This document shows, piece by piece, positions 1 to 12,400 of a DNA stretch of 64,000 bases. This DNA comes from Entonaema liquescens (Eukaryota; Ascomycota; Sordariomycetes; Xylariales; Xylariaceae). The notes beneath the pieces are model-generated. The model ran no database searches, was not told the origin of the DNA, and worked only from the letters and a program-made list of their open reading frames with translations. Position numbers and translations under genes: made by a program. Where the stretch lies: contig CADCSX010000001.1 in the NCBI GenBank assembly GCA_902805475.1, positions 1,054,001 to 1,118,000 on the forward strand, written 5' to 3'. Position 1 is the first letter of the stretch, and every line of letters starts with the position of its first letter.

Positions 1-3000
1 ATCTCGCACTTGTCACCATGCTGCCTCTTGAATTCTTCGGCTGTTTCCTTGGATCCCTCAAACGGTTCTAGGTCTTCTTCAAGCTGGATTTCGTGCAACA
101 TCATCTTCTTATTGGGATCATACCCATCGAAGAGCTCTGGCTCGATAAGACGTATACCAGAATGCTCGAGAATATACTTCTCGTACTTCTGTTTAACGTC
201 TTTGTCTTCGACCGGTTCCCCAGTCTTGGCATCAACCCAACCGGAGTAGGGCTGGCCTTTGATGGGTCCGTTGTGGTTCTTGATTAGGCCCATGATCCAC
301 GCCATCTCAACGCAGCCCTCGAGCGAGAACTCGCCATAAGCCTCCATCTCCCAACGTGTTCTCGAGTTACCCCAAGGGCCTATTTCAGCAAAACCAGTAA
401 CGACAACGATCTTTTCTAGGTCCACCATACCCTTCAGGCTATCGTTAAATGGTTGGATTTCTTTCTCCCAGTTTGGAAGGTGTGGGAAATCGAACTTGAT
501 ATTGGCACGCGGCTCGATGATCTTCTTCTTGTATAGTGCCTCGGAGTTTTCGCCATTTACAATCTTGTTCTCGATTGATGTCTCTTTGGTGACCGCTCGG
601 CGAATTTCACTCGTTTCCATGATATCCTTACGTAACCGAGTCATGGTGTCGTTAAGATTAGGGATGAACTGGAGGCCACCATTGAGATCTGCGAATACAG
701 GCTCGTTTTGGCATAGGTCTACGATGTCAGGAGACATGAGACCGAGAAGGTTAAATGCCATCTCTTGCTGCGAGAATGTACGTACGCCAAACTGCTCGAC
801 ACCTTCGGCTACGATATTGTTGCCCGACATAAGGCCAGTACCACGGGTCCAACCAATGACGGCGCCGCAGATGGTAAGATAGTTGGCCCAATCTTCCGAG
901 TGCCAGCGGTTGAATAGAGTTTCGAGGCCGAGTTTAGACTCCGAATAGAGACCGTCGTTGCCGAACGTACCGTGGTTGGGAGATAGAGGGATTACGACTT
1001 GAGCGGGACGAGTTTCAAAGCCACGCTCGGATTTCTGAGTCTTGACACAACCCAAGAGTCGGATGAGGTTGGTCAACATAATACGGTGAGCAAGTTCGGA
1101 CTTCGAATCAATTCCGTCGATTTGCCGGCCATTCTCTGATATGGCAGCGAAGGGCACGATGTAATCAAGGTCCCACCCAAGCCCGTCCTTGGGATCGTAA
1201 ATGTAGTTGACAAGCGCTTCTACATCCTGCTTGCTGCCTTGATTGAACGGGACAACGACGAGTTGAGACCCGCGAGCACCGTACCTGGCGTACATTGCTT
1301 GGTAATACTCCGTCACTTGTCGTGAAAATCGACTAGTTGTTACAATGACCCTGGCACCTCCACTGATCAGGCCCTGGAGAACCTCAGCACCAATTGAACC
1401 GGCACCTGCTCCAGTCATGAGGACATATTTGTCTTGGTAAGTAACGCCAGATTTGGCAGCTTCCTCTAGACAGTCCAGGTAGATGCCAGTCAATTTCTTG
1501 CTATATTCCCAACCGTGCAAGTTGTGGCGTTTCAGATGCAAGAACGGAATAGTCTCCATCTTGCCCTTGCCGTTTTGGCCATTGGCTTTCAAGGCAGCCT
1601 TCTTGATCAAACTATTTCCTTTTCCGGTATCCTTCGGTAGGATCTGGCTCTCATTCATGGCAAGCGAGCGGAGAACATTGCCATAGAGGTTCTTGAATTC
1701 AAGCTTCGCGGTCTTGGACATTTTATGTTGTTCTTTGATGAGCTTTACAAGTCGCCCAAGATCATTCTGCACCTTCGTCCGGTTACCGTACTCGGAGATC
1801 TTTCCGCCTTCCGCCATTTGTTGGACGTAATGTTCGAGCTTGCGGCAGCTTTGTCGAGGAACTTCTTCGTAGTTGAGATTTCCACGAGCGTCGATGGACG
1901 TATGTGGGCCGGTGGGTACGGCTACATCCTTATAGGCTGGCGGCACATTCAAGACCTCTTTGCAGTTTTCGATGAGCTGTTGCCCAAGTTCCTTGGCGAG
2001 TTTATAGGTCTCCCCACGTTCCGTCGGACAGTTGTCGATGTGGTACTGCATGAACTCAAGGAGTAGGGGGTTTGACTTAGTCATGATACGGATGCACTGG
2101 CTCACAATTTCTCTGTCGACAACTTGCAACCGGCCAAAAATAACATCGTAATACATGCTCAGAGCGTCTTGTCGCGCCCAGTTCCAGGAAGAATCGTAAG
2201 TTCGTGCTTTGAGAGGACTGAAAACAGGCTCGATACCCGCTGCGTAGAAATCGCCGTGTTCAGCACTCCAGAGATCTAATTGCGCCTGCAGCACTTGTTG
2301 CGATTCTTGCGATGTCTGCGCAGCCTTGTCGCCTGCTCGAAGGTCCATTTTCAGGTACCTCGCGAGTAACTCCAATTGCTGCTTGAACAAAGCCCGCTGG
2401 TCTTTGGTGAGGGCATCAATGGCAGCCGGATCCATCATCATACCACCGGAGCCACCGGACGCCGGTCCGGCGGCAGAGGCTGTAGACAAAGTGATACCAG
2501 CGTTCGTAGCATATTTCTGCGTAACATCGTCTAAATATGCTTTGGCGTCGTTTTCCGAGCCCAGACGTGATGCTGGCTCCATAGTAATAGCTAGTATGAG
2601 GGCTCCATCTTGTCTACCAGGACCGAGGCCCCATCTTGTCTCTAGGTACTTGCGTGCGGTTGTCATATTGAACCCGCCCGGCATCTTGGAAGAAATCAAG
2701 CGCGCAATAAGCGATTGAGACTGCTTTCCGAGCTGACCATTGAAGGTCGCCTGCATTAATCCTGACAACTCATCGATAGGGGTATCTTCTGGTTTTTCGG
2801 GAGTTGATCCAAATTCTTTTCCTAAGTCTCCGAGGATCTCATTCTGGAGGGTAGATTTTCCTGTATTCTGGTTAACTCTTAAAGGTTATACTGCTTGTGG
2901 GATATACGGACCTCCGACTAAATCTTTGATTGCTTTGCTTAAAGGTACTTCTAAGAATGGTTTCTTCAATTTCTGCGCAATCAATGCTCTAACTATTTCA

Positions 3001-3434
3001 AGGGCGGATACTGGAGCGTCGTCTATGGCTGCGGCGGGGCCTGCACTAGGTGCCGGGGCGGCAGCAACCGGGGCTGCCGTGGCCGCGGGTGCTGCCGCAG
3101 AGCTTGATGATGCCTCCGGTGCTGCAGCGGCTGGCTCTTGTTCCTCCTCAATCGGATCTACGTCGTAGTAGATCTCTTTTGCGTCTTTATTATAGCAGAG
3201 GATTTGTCGCTGGATAGATTTAGCAGCATCGAAGGCTTCATATTTAGATGCAATTGTTCTCTTTGCCATTACACCTAGGGTATCTGCTGGTCCAACTTCG
3301 ACGATACGCTCGGCCGTTTTCTCGCCGAGGAAGACATCTTGCGTTTCGATCCACCTCACAGGGGAGGCAAACTGATAAGCAAGAAGCTCAACTAATAAGG
3401 TGTGAGAAAGCTCCTGCTCGACTTCTGGACGCAT
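1..3434 (-). CDS. fas2: Fatty acid synthase subunit alpha, 5' part (runs off left edge)
   Basis: Alpha chain of the cytosolic type I fungal fatty acid synthase, which makes C16/C18 acyl-CoA from acetyl- and malonyl-CoA. The start ATG at 3434 gives MRPEVEQELSHTLL, the usual fungal FAS2 N-terminus. An in-frame upstream extension to 3488 is unlike the family. Exon 1 is 3434-2912, the intron is 2911-2861 (51 nt, GTCCGT...ACAG), and exon 2 runs from 2860 past base 1. About 1127 of roughly 1850-1890 residues are visible. In order these are the MPT-completing N-terminal segment, an Ala/Pro-rich linker, the acyl carrier domain with GGKST (phosphopantetheine serine at residue 177), the structural region, the ketoreductase with the nucleotide motif TGAGAGSIGAEV (from about residue 657), and the start of the ketosynthase region. 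The ketosynthase active site and the phosphopantetheinyl transferase domain lie outside. It is divergent from FAS1. Identification is secure; I read the translation on both sides of the intron. Confidence 0.97.
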
Positions 3435-6400
3435 ATTGGGTGGTAAGGTCGGAGTATGTAGGTAAATAGGATTAAGGATAGATCGCAAACAAGACGAGTT
3501 CGGAGGACCGCAATGTCGACAAGTCTAAAAGGTTCTACCCGTTTGACCTTACGTCGATTAGGAAGGGACGGAGTAACCAGGGGGCAAACGTCTTGTTTTT
3601 TTGTCCAACAAGCTTCCCCGTCTTAGTAGTCTACTTCTAGTCTCTCGCTCGAATCACCAAGCGGTCCGAGAATATCAAGGAGTATAATGAGGATTCGAGG
3701 TGGAAAAGAGCGTATACCAAACCCAACTAGAAGCAGTGGAGCCGGCAAAGTTCTAGAGGAATATGGAAGAAGTGGGAGGAGAGAAGAATTACTGATGGAT
3801 TGAGTAATTAGGTAGGCTTTAGCATGGGAGATTATGAAGCGTCGCCGTCGTATAGCTGGCGATCACTGATCAAAAGTGATCAAAAAGTTTGCCTGGGAAA
3901 GACAGGCCTTGAAATGTACAAAGTACGAAGAGGGTAGGGTTAGTTTACATGTACTATGTATGTATGTACATGGGTAACTCTTTCTCATGCGGGAAGGATG
4001 CCAAGTGTAACAGTCGAAAGAGCAGAGCTTTCCCAAATGTTGAACTGCGGCTATGGAAAATTTTGGCGGGATTGTTAGGTAGAGGGTTGTGGTTCCCCAT
4101 TTCCGGGCCAATGGCTGGACTACATGTACCTGGTTAGCAACGGCCTAGAAGCATCACCCCCCCATGTCACAATCATGCAGCTATGCTGCAGTGCCACCGC
4201 AACTGCTATGAATTTCATCGCACAAAAATTTTTATTTTTTTTTTCAGGGCCACTACAACATCGCCAGCAAGTAGACGAAATTATGTGAATCTCCAATTAG
4301 TAAAGCCTAGAAAAGGAGAGGCCTCTAGAAAGTACAGAAAGTAATCATTTGATTTACGACGATTTACCATTGAAACATCTTTTTCTCCACTATTTCTCAA
4401 CCATATTCTATAATCTATGCCCATCACAGTTAGCTTCCCATGAGACCCTTTCTCCACAGAGACCCAGCCCGCAAAGTTGGGGTTTGTCGATTTGCCTTTG
4501 CCTTCTTCGTTAATAATATTGTTTTATTCCTGGGTCTGGATCTAATGGGCAACTAAGAAACCTTCTTTGCCATTGAGTTCCCGAGCATAGATTAAATTCA
4601 ACGGCTACAAGGCTAGAGAACCTCGCCGTCCTTCCCATGATTTTAGCTCTTAAAAATATTTACGTGTGTAGTTTGGTGTTAATCGTCATCCGACTTTAGT
4701 CTCATGCAGGCTCTCAGCTAAGGGCGAGTAGTATCCCCAGGAATCCTATTCCGTGATACCAGGAACCACCCAAGTAGCCCAATGGTGCGTCTGAATGGCT
4801 TGGCGGTAGTTTGCCTGCCGTACCATTCCAGCGGTCCAACCTCCACTAGACCTCCACAAGGCCAGGGGTGTCTTGACGCCGAGTATATGTACTTGTATGC
4901 AAGTTACTAACGTATCTGTCAGCGATAACTTGCATCATCTTGATTGTTCCGAGCATGTTTCTCATTTCCCATAGTAGGGTTTAAAAAACGAGGCTACAGG
5001 CGCCATCAATCTATGTCTGTGTCACATCGTATCGACTTCGTGAAGATCTCTCTTGAAGCGTACTGACTAATAGAATGTGTCTCTGCACAATGATTGCGAA
5101 GCGATTGGTTGTTATGTTGTCTTACGTTCGAGGGAGTAATTGCCTTCCATATACTGAAGTCCGTGTTTGTAAGTTCCGATGACACGCATTGAGGGCGGGC
5201 TTGGAGATCACTTTAGCCCTGTATTTTTGTTTACGCAAAAGCCATCTTGCCATCTGTGATGAAGTCTTGGAAATGCACGGTAAGAGGGGCAGGTGTACCC
5301 ATGCAGGCAGGCCACGTTCTAGCGTTCCTTTAAAGCGAAGACATGATGATGATCCGAGGGTTCTCGTTCTGCTTTCGTAACCATTTTGGCTGCCTGTAAT
5401 AGCGTCTAGTTTCGATGAAGTCTTAGTTTGACCAAACAACGTACTCAGAATCAGTCAAGTCCCCACGTCCCTCCACATTCAGTATCTGCTGACTCGAAAT
5501 TGACATGACTTATCGAGTTTGAAGACCTTAAGCGAAGTATTTGTCCGAGGTATCTGGGATTATAATCAGTAATCATTTGAAAAATGGCAAAGATAAATTA
5601 ATTTGGAATGGAAAAGGGATAAGAATCTAGAACTTTGATAGGTAAGGTAGGATGGGATGAGAGACATGATGCAGACAAGCAAGAGGTACATTTGGGATGC
5701 AGTGAAGTGAGTACCTGAATTCAGAGATAATCAAGTATAGATACAGACGACAATTGTGTTACCATTGAAGTGGAGTAAGGCCGCAGCTACAGGGTTAGGT
5801 AGTTTTACAATGTGGCACCCTAACCCAAGGAGATCCCCAACAAGAACTTAAATTTTTTTTTCTGGCGAGGGAGATAGGTATTCTTTGTAAAGAATTCGTT
5901 AGGCCGATTTACATAGACATTTTCGTCGGGTAAAAAGGTACAACGTTGAGAGGGGAATTTGATAGGGGAGCATTAATACTGGGGCCTTTAGGTACCACAA
6001 ACTTTAACTGCGTGTGCATGCAATTGGATGTCGGTAACGAAGTTCCCTTCAATTGCATCCGACCCACCACGACGCTGCCTTTTACATATCGAAGCTGCAA
6101 TACCACATCTTTTCCAGCTTCAGTCCTACCCTAAAAACTTTTTTCTCATAATTCTGCCCCTGTGACAGGTAATTGTCTTCGTCAGTCAGCCTTTCAGTAG
6201 TAAGACTGTTCTTTTACCTGGTCAAAATTCGTGGGCGCAATTCCCAAGTTTATCATTTCACATCCGGAGCCCACTGTGAATAATTTTCCCTACCGAAATA
6301 TTCCTAACATTACATCTCCTGCTCTTTACTGAGTCCACGGAGATAGTCTTAATAGTAAGATAAATCTTCCAGAAGAGCCTAATATTTAGTTTCTAACATA

Positions 6401-6457
6401 ATAGCTTAAGCACCTATATCTGCCTGTCTCGCCCGTTTTTCTTCGATACCCTTAATC
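3435..6457. promoter_or_regulatory. Divergent FAS2/FAS1 intergenic promoter region
   Basis: About 3.0 kb separate the two start codons, and no convincing gene lies between. The short open frames here lack protein-like composition. Two copies of CCGAGG (complement CCTCGG) lie at 5354-5359 and 5545-5550. CCTCGG is the known core site of the fatty-acid-responsive FarA/FarB zinc-cluster regulators of Aspergillus. A 6-mer is expected about once or twice by chance in 3 kb, so this is only suggestive. T-rich runs occur near 3595 and 4229, a T run at 5850, and pyrimidine-rich stretches near 6140. Placement between two subunits of one complex supports a shared control region. Confidence 0.6.
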
Positions 6458-9400
6458 ATGTACGGGACCGCGGGCACAGGCCCCCAAACGGGCGTATCTA
6501 CTCCCAGATCAAACTCATCCCTCCGACCCCTCACTATTGGGCATGGATCTCTTGAGGCTTCGTTCCTCGTACCTACCGGTATCCATTTCCATGCATCCCA
6601 ACTCAAAGACCGCTTTACAGCTGGCCTCCCGGCGCCCACCGATGAATTAGCCCTAGACGATGAGCCATCCTCCGTAGCAGAACTTGTTGCGAGGTACATG
6701 GGATTTGTGGCGCATGAAGTTGAAGAGGGGGAAGATGATGCCCAGGGTTCGTACGAAGAAGTCTTAAAACTCGTCCTTAACGAGTTCGAGCGAATGTTCC
6801 TTCGAGGAAATGATGTTCACACTCTGGCAAAGAACCTGCCAGGTATTCTCGCAAAGCAGATTACTGTTGTGCGATGCTATTACGCAGCTCGCTCGGTAGC
6901 AAATCGTGCTATCAGACCACATGAATCTGCGCTCTTGCGGGCTGCAGACGAGGGCAATGCTGGTATCTATAGTATCTTTGGTGGGCAAGGGAATATTATT
7001 GAATACTTCGACGAACTACGTGAAGTATACGAGACATACCCCTCTTTCGTTGGGGAGCTCGTAGCTGCTTCAGCCGACCTACTTCATACCCTTGCTTTAG
7101 ACCCGAGGGCGGAAAAGCTATACGCCAAGGGACTCGACGTAATGGAATGGCTGCGGAACCCGGATGCAACTCCTGATCCTCAGTACCTTATCTCCGCTCC
7201 CGTGAGCTTACCGTTGATCGGGTTGGTACAGTTATGTCACTATCAAGTTCTTGGAAAGGGGCTTGGTGTACACCCCGGAATTCTGCGAGATCGTATTCGC
7301 GGTGCAACCGGCCATTCTCAAGGTGTCATTGTTGCGGCAGCTACCGCTGCAGCTGATTCGTGGGAATCATATGAGAAGCTGGCGAAAGACGCCCTTACAA
7401 TTCTCTTCTGGATCGGTGCTCGTAGTCAACAGGTTTTCCCCAAAACTTCGTTGACTCCCGTCATGCTACAGGACTCGATTGATAACGGAGAGGGAGACCC
7501 AACTCCTATGTTAAGTATTCGCGACTTACCGCAGAGCGAGGTGCAGAAACACATCGACGCCACAAATCAGTACCTTCCCGAAGATCGTCACATTGCGATA
7601 TCACTTGTGAACAGCCCTAGGAATATGGTTGTTACTGGTCCGCCGATCTCACTTTACGGTCTAAATCTTCAGTTGCGAAAGGTTAAGGCGCCGACGGGTC
7701 TTGATCAAACTCGAATTCCTCATACGGAGCGAAAAGTCAGATTTGTGAACCGGTTCTTACCCATAACCGCACCTTTCCACAGCAAATACCTTACCGATGC
7801 AACCAAACTCATTGATGAGGACCTTAAGGATGTGAAAATCGATTCTTCGTCTCTAGGAATTGCCGTTTACAACACTTGTACCGGTACTGATCTAAGAGAG
7901 GAAGTTGAAGGCGATATTGTCCCTTCTTTAGTCCGTATGATCACACGTGACCCCGTCAACTGGGAAAAGGCAACTGTATTCCCCGGAGCTACTCATGTTT
8001 TGGACTTTGGCCCGGGTGGCATTTCAGGACTCGGTATCTTGACCAGCCGTAACAAAGAAGGCACGGGTGTGCGCGTGATTCTAGCCGGCACCATTGACGG
8101 TGCCGCTCAAGAAGTCGGGTATAAATCTGAGCTCTTTGACCGCGATGAAGAACACGCCGTGGTGTACGCAAACGACTGGGTTAAAGAATACGGCCCTCGA
8201 CTAGTCAAGACATCAAGTGGCCATACGTATGTAGACACTAAGATGAGCAGGCTATTGGGTGTGCCTCCAATTATGGTGGCCGGTATGACGCCAGCCACTG
8301 TCCCGTGGGACTTCGTTGCAGCAACAATGAACGCTGGCTACCATGTCGAATTAGCCGGTGGTGGTTACTATAACGGTAGAACTATGACCGAGGCCCTGTC
8401 CAAGATCGAAAAGGCCATCCCGGCTGGACGTGGAGTTACTATCAACTTAATCTACGTTAACCCCCGTGCTATGGGCTGGCAAATCCCCTTAATCGGCCGT
8501 CTCCGCTCTGAGGGTGTCCCCATCGAAGGCTTGACCATTGGTGCGGGTGTTCCCTCTATCGAAGTTGCGCAAGAGTATATTGAAACTCTTGGGCTTAAGC
8601 ACATCGCCTTCAAACCGGGTTCTATGGAGGCGATCCAGGCAGTTATCAATATCGCTAGGGCAAATCCAACTTTCCCTGTCATCTTACAATGGACTGGTGG
8701 CCGAGGAGGAGGCCATCATTCGTTTGAAGACTTCCACCAGCCCATCCTACAAATGTACCCGCGCATCCGGCGATCGGATAACATTATTCTTGTTGCTGGG
8801 AGTGGATTTGGCGGAGCTGAAGATACTTATCCATACCTTACTGGTGAATGGTCTAAGAAGTATGGCTACCCGCCGATGCCGTTTGATGGCTGCCTGTTTG
8901 GCAGTCGTATGATGGTCGCCAAGGAAGCGCATACGAGCAGGGATGCTAAGCAAGCCATCATAGACGCCGAGGGGCTTGATAACGATGAGTGGGAGAAGAC
9001 ATACAAGGGCCCGGCTGGTGGCGTTATTACTGTCCGATCGGAGATGGGCGAGCCTATTCATAAACTTGCAACCCGGGGTGTTAAGTTCTGGGCAGAAATG
9101 GACAACAAAATCTTCAGCTTGCCAAAAGAAAAACGCGTTGCTGAGCTGAAGAAGAACAGAGATTACATTATCAAGAAGTTGAACGATGACTTCCAAAAGG
9201 TGTGGTTCGGCCGAAACAAGGCTGGTCAGACAGTCGATCTCGAGGATATGACCTACGGTGAGGTTGTGCGACGGATGGTGGATCTTCTCTACGTCAAGCA
9301 CGAATCGCGATGGATCGATCCATCATTCGCTAGGCTTACAGGCGATTTCATTCATCGTGTCGAAGAAAGATTCACCCACGGTACTGGACAGCCCTCCTAT

Positions 9401-12400
9401 CTGCAAAACTACACAGAACTTAACGAGCCATTTTCTGCCGTTGAGAGGATTCTTTCGCACTACCCTGAAGCTGAGACTCAAATCATAAATGCTCAGGACG
9501 TTCAGCACTTCTTACTTTTATGCCAGCGCCGTGGTCAAAAGCCCGTCACTTTCGTCCCATCTCTTGATGAGAACTTTGAGTTCTTCTTCAAGAAAGATTC
9601 ACTCTGGCAATCAGAAGACCTTGCAGCAGTCATCGATCAAGACGTTGGTCGTACCTGTATTCTTCAAGGCCCCACTGCTGTCAAGTACTCAACAGTGATA
9701 GATGAACCCATTAAGGACATCCTAGATGGGATCCACAACGCCCATATCTCCAACTTAACTCGGGATATATACGCCAACAAACCAGAGGCGATCCCAGTCA
9801 TTGAGTACTTTGGTGGGAAGCTCATCGATACCGAAGTGCCATTGGATATCGAAGGCCTCATAGTATCATATGACCAACACAAGAATACGTACCGGCTGTC
9901 ATCGTCGCCTGGCGTTGCTCTACCCTCCGTTGATAGTTGGCTTGCGCTGTTAGCAGGGCCGAACCGCAATTGGCGCCATGCTCTGTTCACTTCTGAAGTG
10001 TTGGTGCAAGGCCACAAGTACCAGACGAACCCCATGAAGAGAATCTTCGCACCAGTCCGTGGTCTTTTCGTTGAGATACTATATCCTAATGACCCAGCCA
10101 AAACATCCATCATCGTTCGCGAACAACCGCGACACAACCACTACGTGGATGTGATTGAAGTGAAGCTGGACGGCAAGAGTGAGATTGTTGTTAGCATGAT
10201 CAAGGAGACCACCGCTCTTGGTCAGCCCGTATCACTGCCGCTCCGATTTACCTACCACCCGGAAGCTGGATATGCGCCAATTCATGAAGTTATGGAAGGA
10301 CGAAACGATCGTATCAAAGAATTCTACTGGCGTGCTTGGTTTGGTGATGAAACGCTTGACCTCGACGTCCCCGTCACCAGCAAATTTGACGGAGGGCGAA
10401 CCACCATTACCAAGGAGGACATTAACGACTTCGTCCACGCGGTTGGCAACACAGGAGAGGCGTTCGTTGATCGCCCTGGCAAGATTATGTTTGCCCCAAT
10501 GGATTTCGCCATTGTCGTCGGATGGAAGGCCATCACAAAGCCTATCTTCCCCCGAAAGATCGACGGCGACCTTCTTAAGCTTGTACATCTTTCCAACGGT
10601 TTCCGTATGATGCCAGGTGCGGATCCCCTGCAGAAGGGCGACGAAGTTAAGACAACAGCTCAGATCAACGCTGTCATTAACGAGGAATCTGGTAAGATGG
10701 TCGAAGTATGCGGTACAATCTATAGAGAAGGCAGAGCCGTTATGGAGGTCACATCACAGTTCTTGTACCGTGGTGTTTATACGGATTATGAAAACACCTT
10801 CCAACGCAAAATGGAGACACCAATGCAAGTTCACCTTGGTACCTCCCAGGACGTGGCAGTCCTGAAGTCCAAGGATTGGATCCAATTCGACAGCAACGAT
10901 ATTGAGCTGCTCGGCCAAACGTTAACCTTCCGCCTACAGAGCTTTTACAAGTTCAAGAACAAGACCGTCTACAGTAGCGTCGAGACCCGCGGCCAAGTGC
11001 TACTAGAGCTTCCCACCAAGGAGATTATCCAAGTAGCAAGCGTTGACTATGAAGCCGGTGCATCTCATGGTAACCCCGTCGTCGACTATCTCGAACGACA
11101 CGGTTCTTCCATTGAGCAGCCGATCAACTTTGAAAACCCTATTCCACTCAGCGGCAGGACGCCTCTGCAGCTGAAGGCACCGGCCTCCAATGAGACGTAC
11201 GCTAAAGTATCTGGTGATTATAACCCTATCCACGTTTCTCGTGTCTTCTCCAGTTACGCCAACCTTCCCGGCACAATTACCCACGGTATGTACTCAAGCG
11301 CTGCCGTGCGAAGTCTGGTGGAGACCTGGGCCGCCGAGAACAACATTGGCCGTGTCCGCAGCTTCCATGCCTCGCTCGTCGGTATGGTACTACCCAACGA
11401 CGACATTCAAGTCAAGCTTGAGCATGTCGGTATGATTGGTGGCCGCAAGATTATCAAAGTCGAAGCAAGCAACGAGGAGACTGAGGAGAAGGTACTCCTT
11501 GGAGAGGCTGAAGTGGAGCAACCGGTAACAGCGTATGTTTTCACCGGTCAAGGATCCCAAGAACAGGGTATGGGTATGGACCTGTATAATTCCAGCCCTG
11601 TTGCCAAGGAAGTTTGGGATAGAGCCGATAAATATCTCCTGGATACCTATGGTAAGTTAAACCAGTATTTTATCGTAATTTTGATGTTTTCTAACAATTT
11701 TTTAGGTTTCTCCATCCTAAATATCGTGAAGAACAACCCGAAGGAATTAACTATCCATTTTGGTGGACCTCGGGGCAAAGCAATCCGAGAGAATTACATG
11801 CAGATGAACTTTGAGACTATCGCCGCTGATGGTTCTGTGAAATCCGAACGCATATTTAAAGAGATTAACGAGAGGACGACATCATACACGTACCGGTCGC
11901 CCACGGGTCTTCTATCAGCTACCCAGTTCACACAGCCCGCGCTTACCCTCATGGAAAAAGCCAGTTTCGAGGACATGAATGCCAAGGGTCTCGTGCCACG
12001 AGATAGCACCTTTGCCGGCCACTCCTTGGGCGAATACTCCGCCCTTGCCGCTTTGGCAGACGTTCTGCCCATCGAGTCCCTTGTTTCGGTTGTTTTCTAC
12101 CGCGGACTGACGATGCAAGTCGCTGTCGAACGAGACGCCCAAGGCCGGTCGAATTACTCTATGTGTGCTGTTAACCCTAGCCGAATCTCAAAGACTTTCA
12201 GCGAAGGCGCCCTCCGGTACGTGGTTAGCAATATCGCCGAGGAGACAGGTTGGCTATTAGAAATCGTCAATTATAACATCGCCAATATGCAGTATGTCTG
12301 CGCTGGTGATCTGCGCGCCCTGGACACCCTCACTGGCGTACTAAACTTCTTAAAATCACAAAAGGTGGATATAAATCAGCTTCGCCAAGACTTGAGCATT

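Noticed and set aside
3489..6134. Small frames in the FAS1/FAS2 promoter (for example 3863-4111, 5122-5439, 5946-6134)
   Set aside because: Short, overlapping on both strands, and without protein-like character.
7989..10596. Minus-strand open frames inside FAS1 (for example 8747-9301 and 9664-10137)
   Set aside because: They overlap a strongly conserved coding sequence on the other strand, have no introns or family features, and are shadows.
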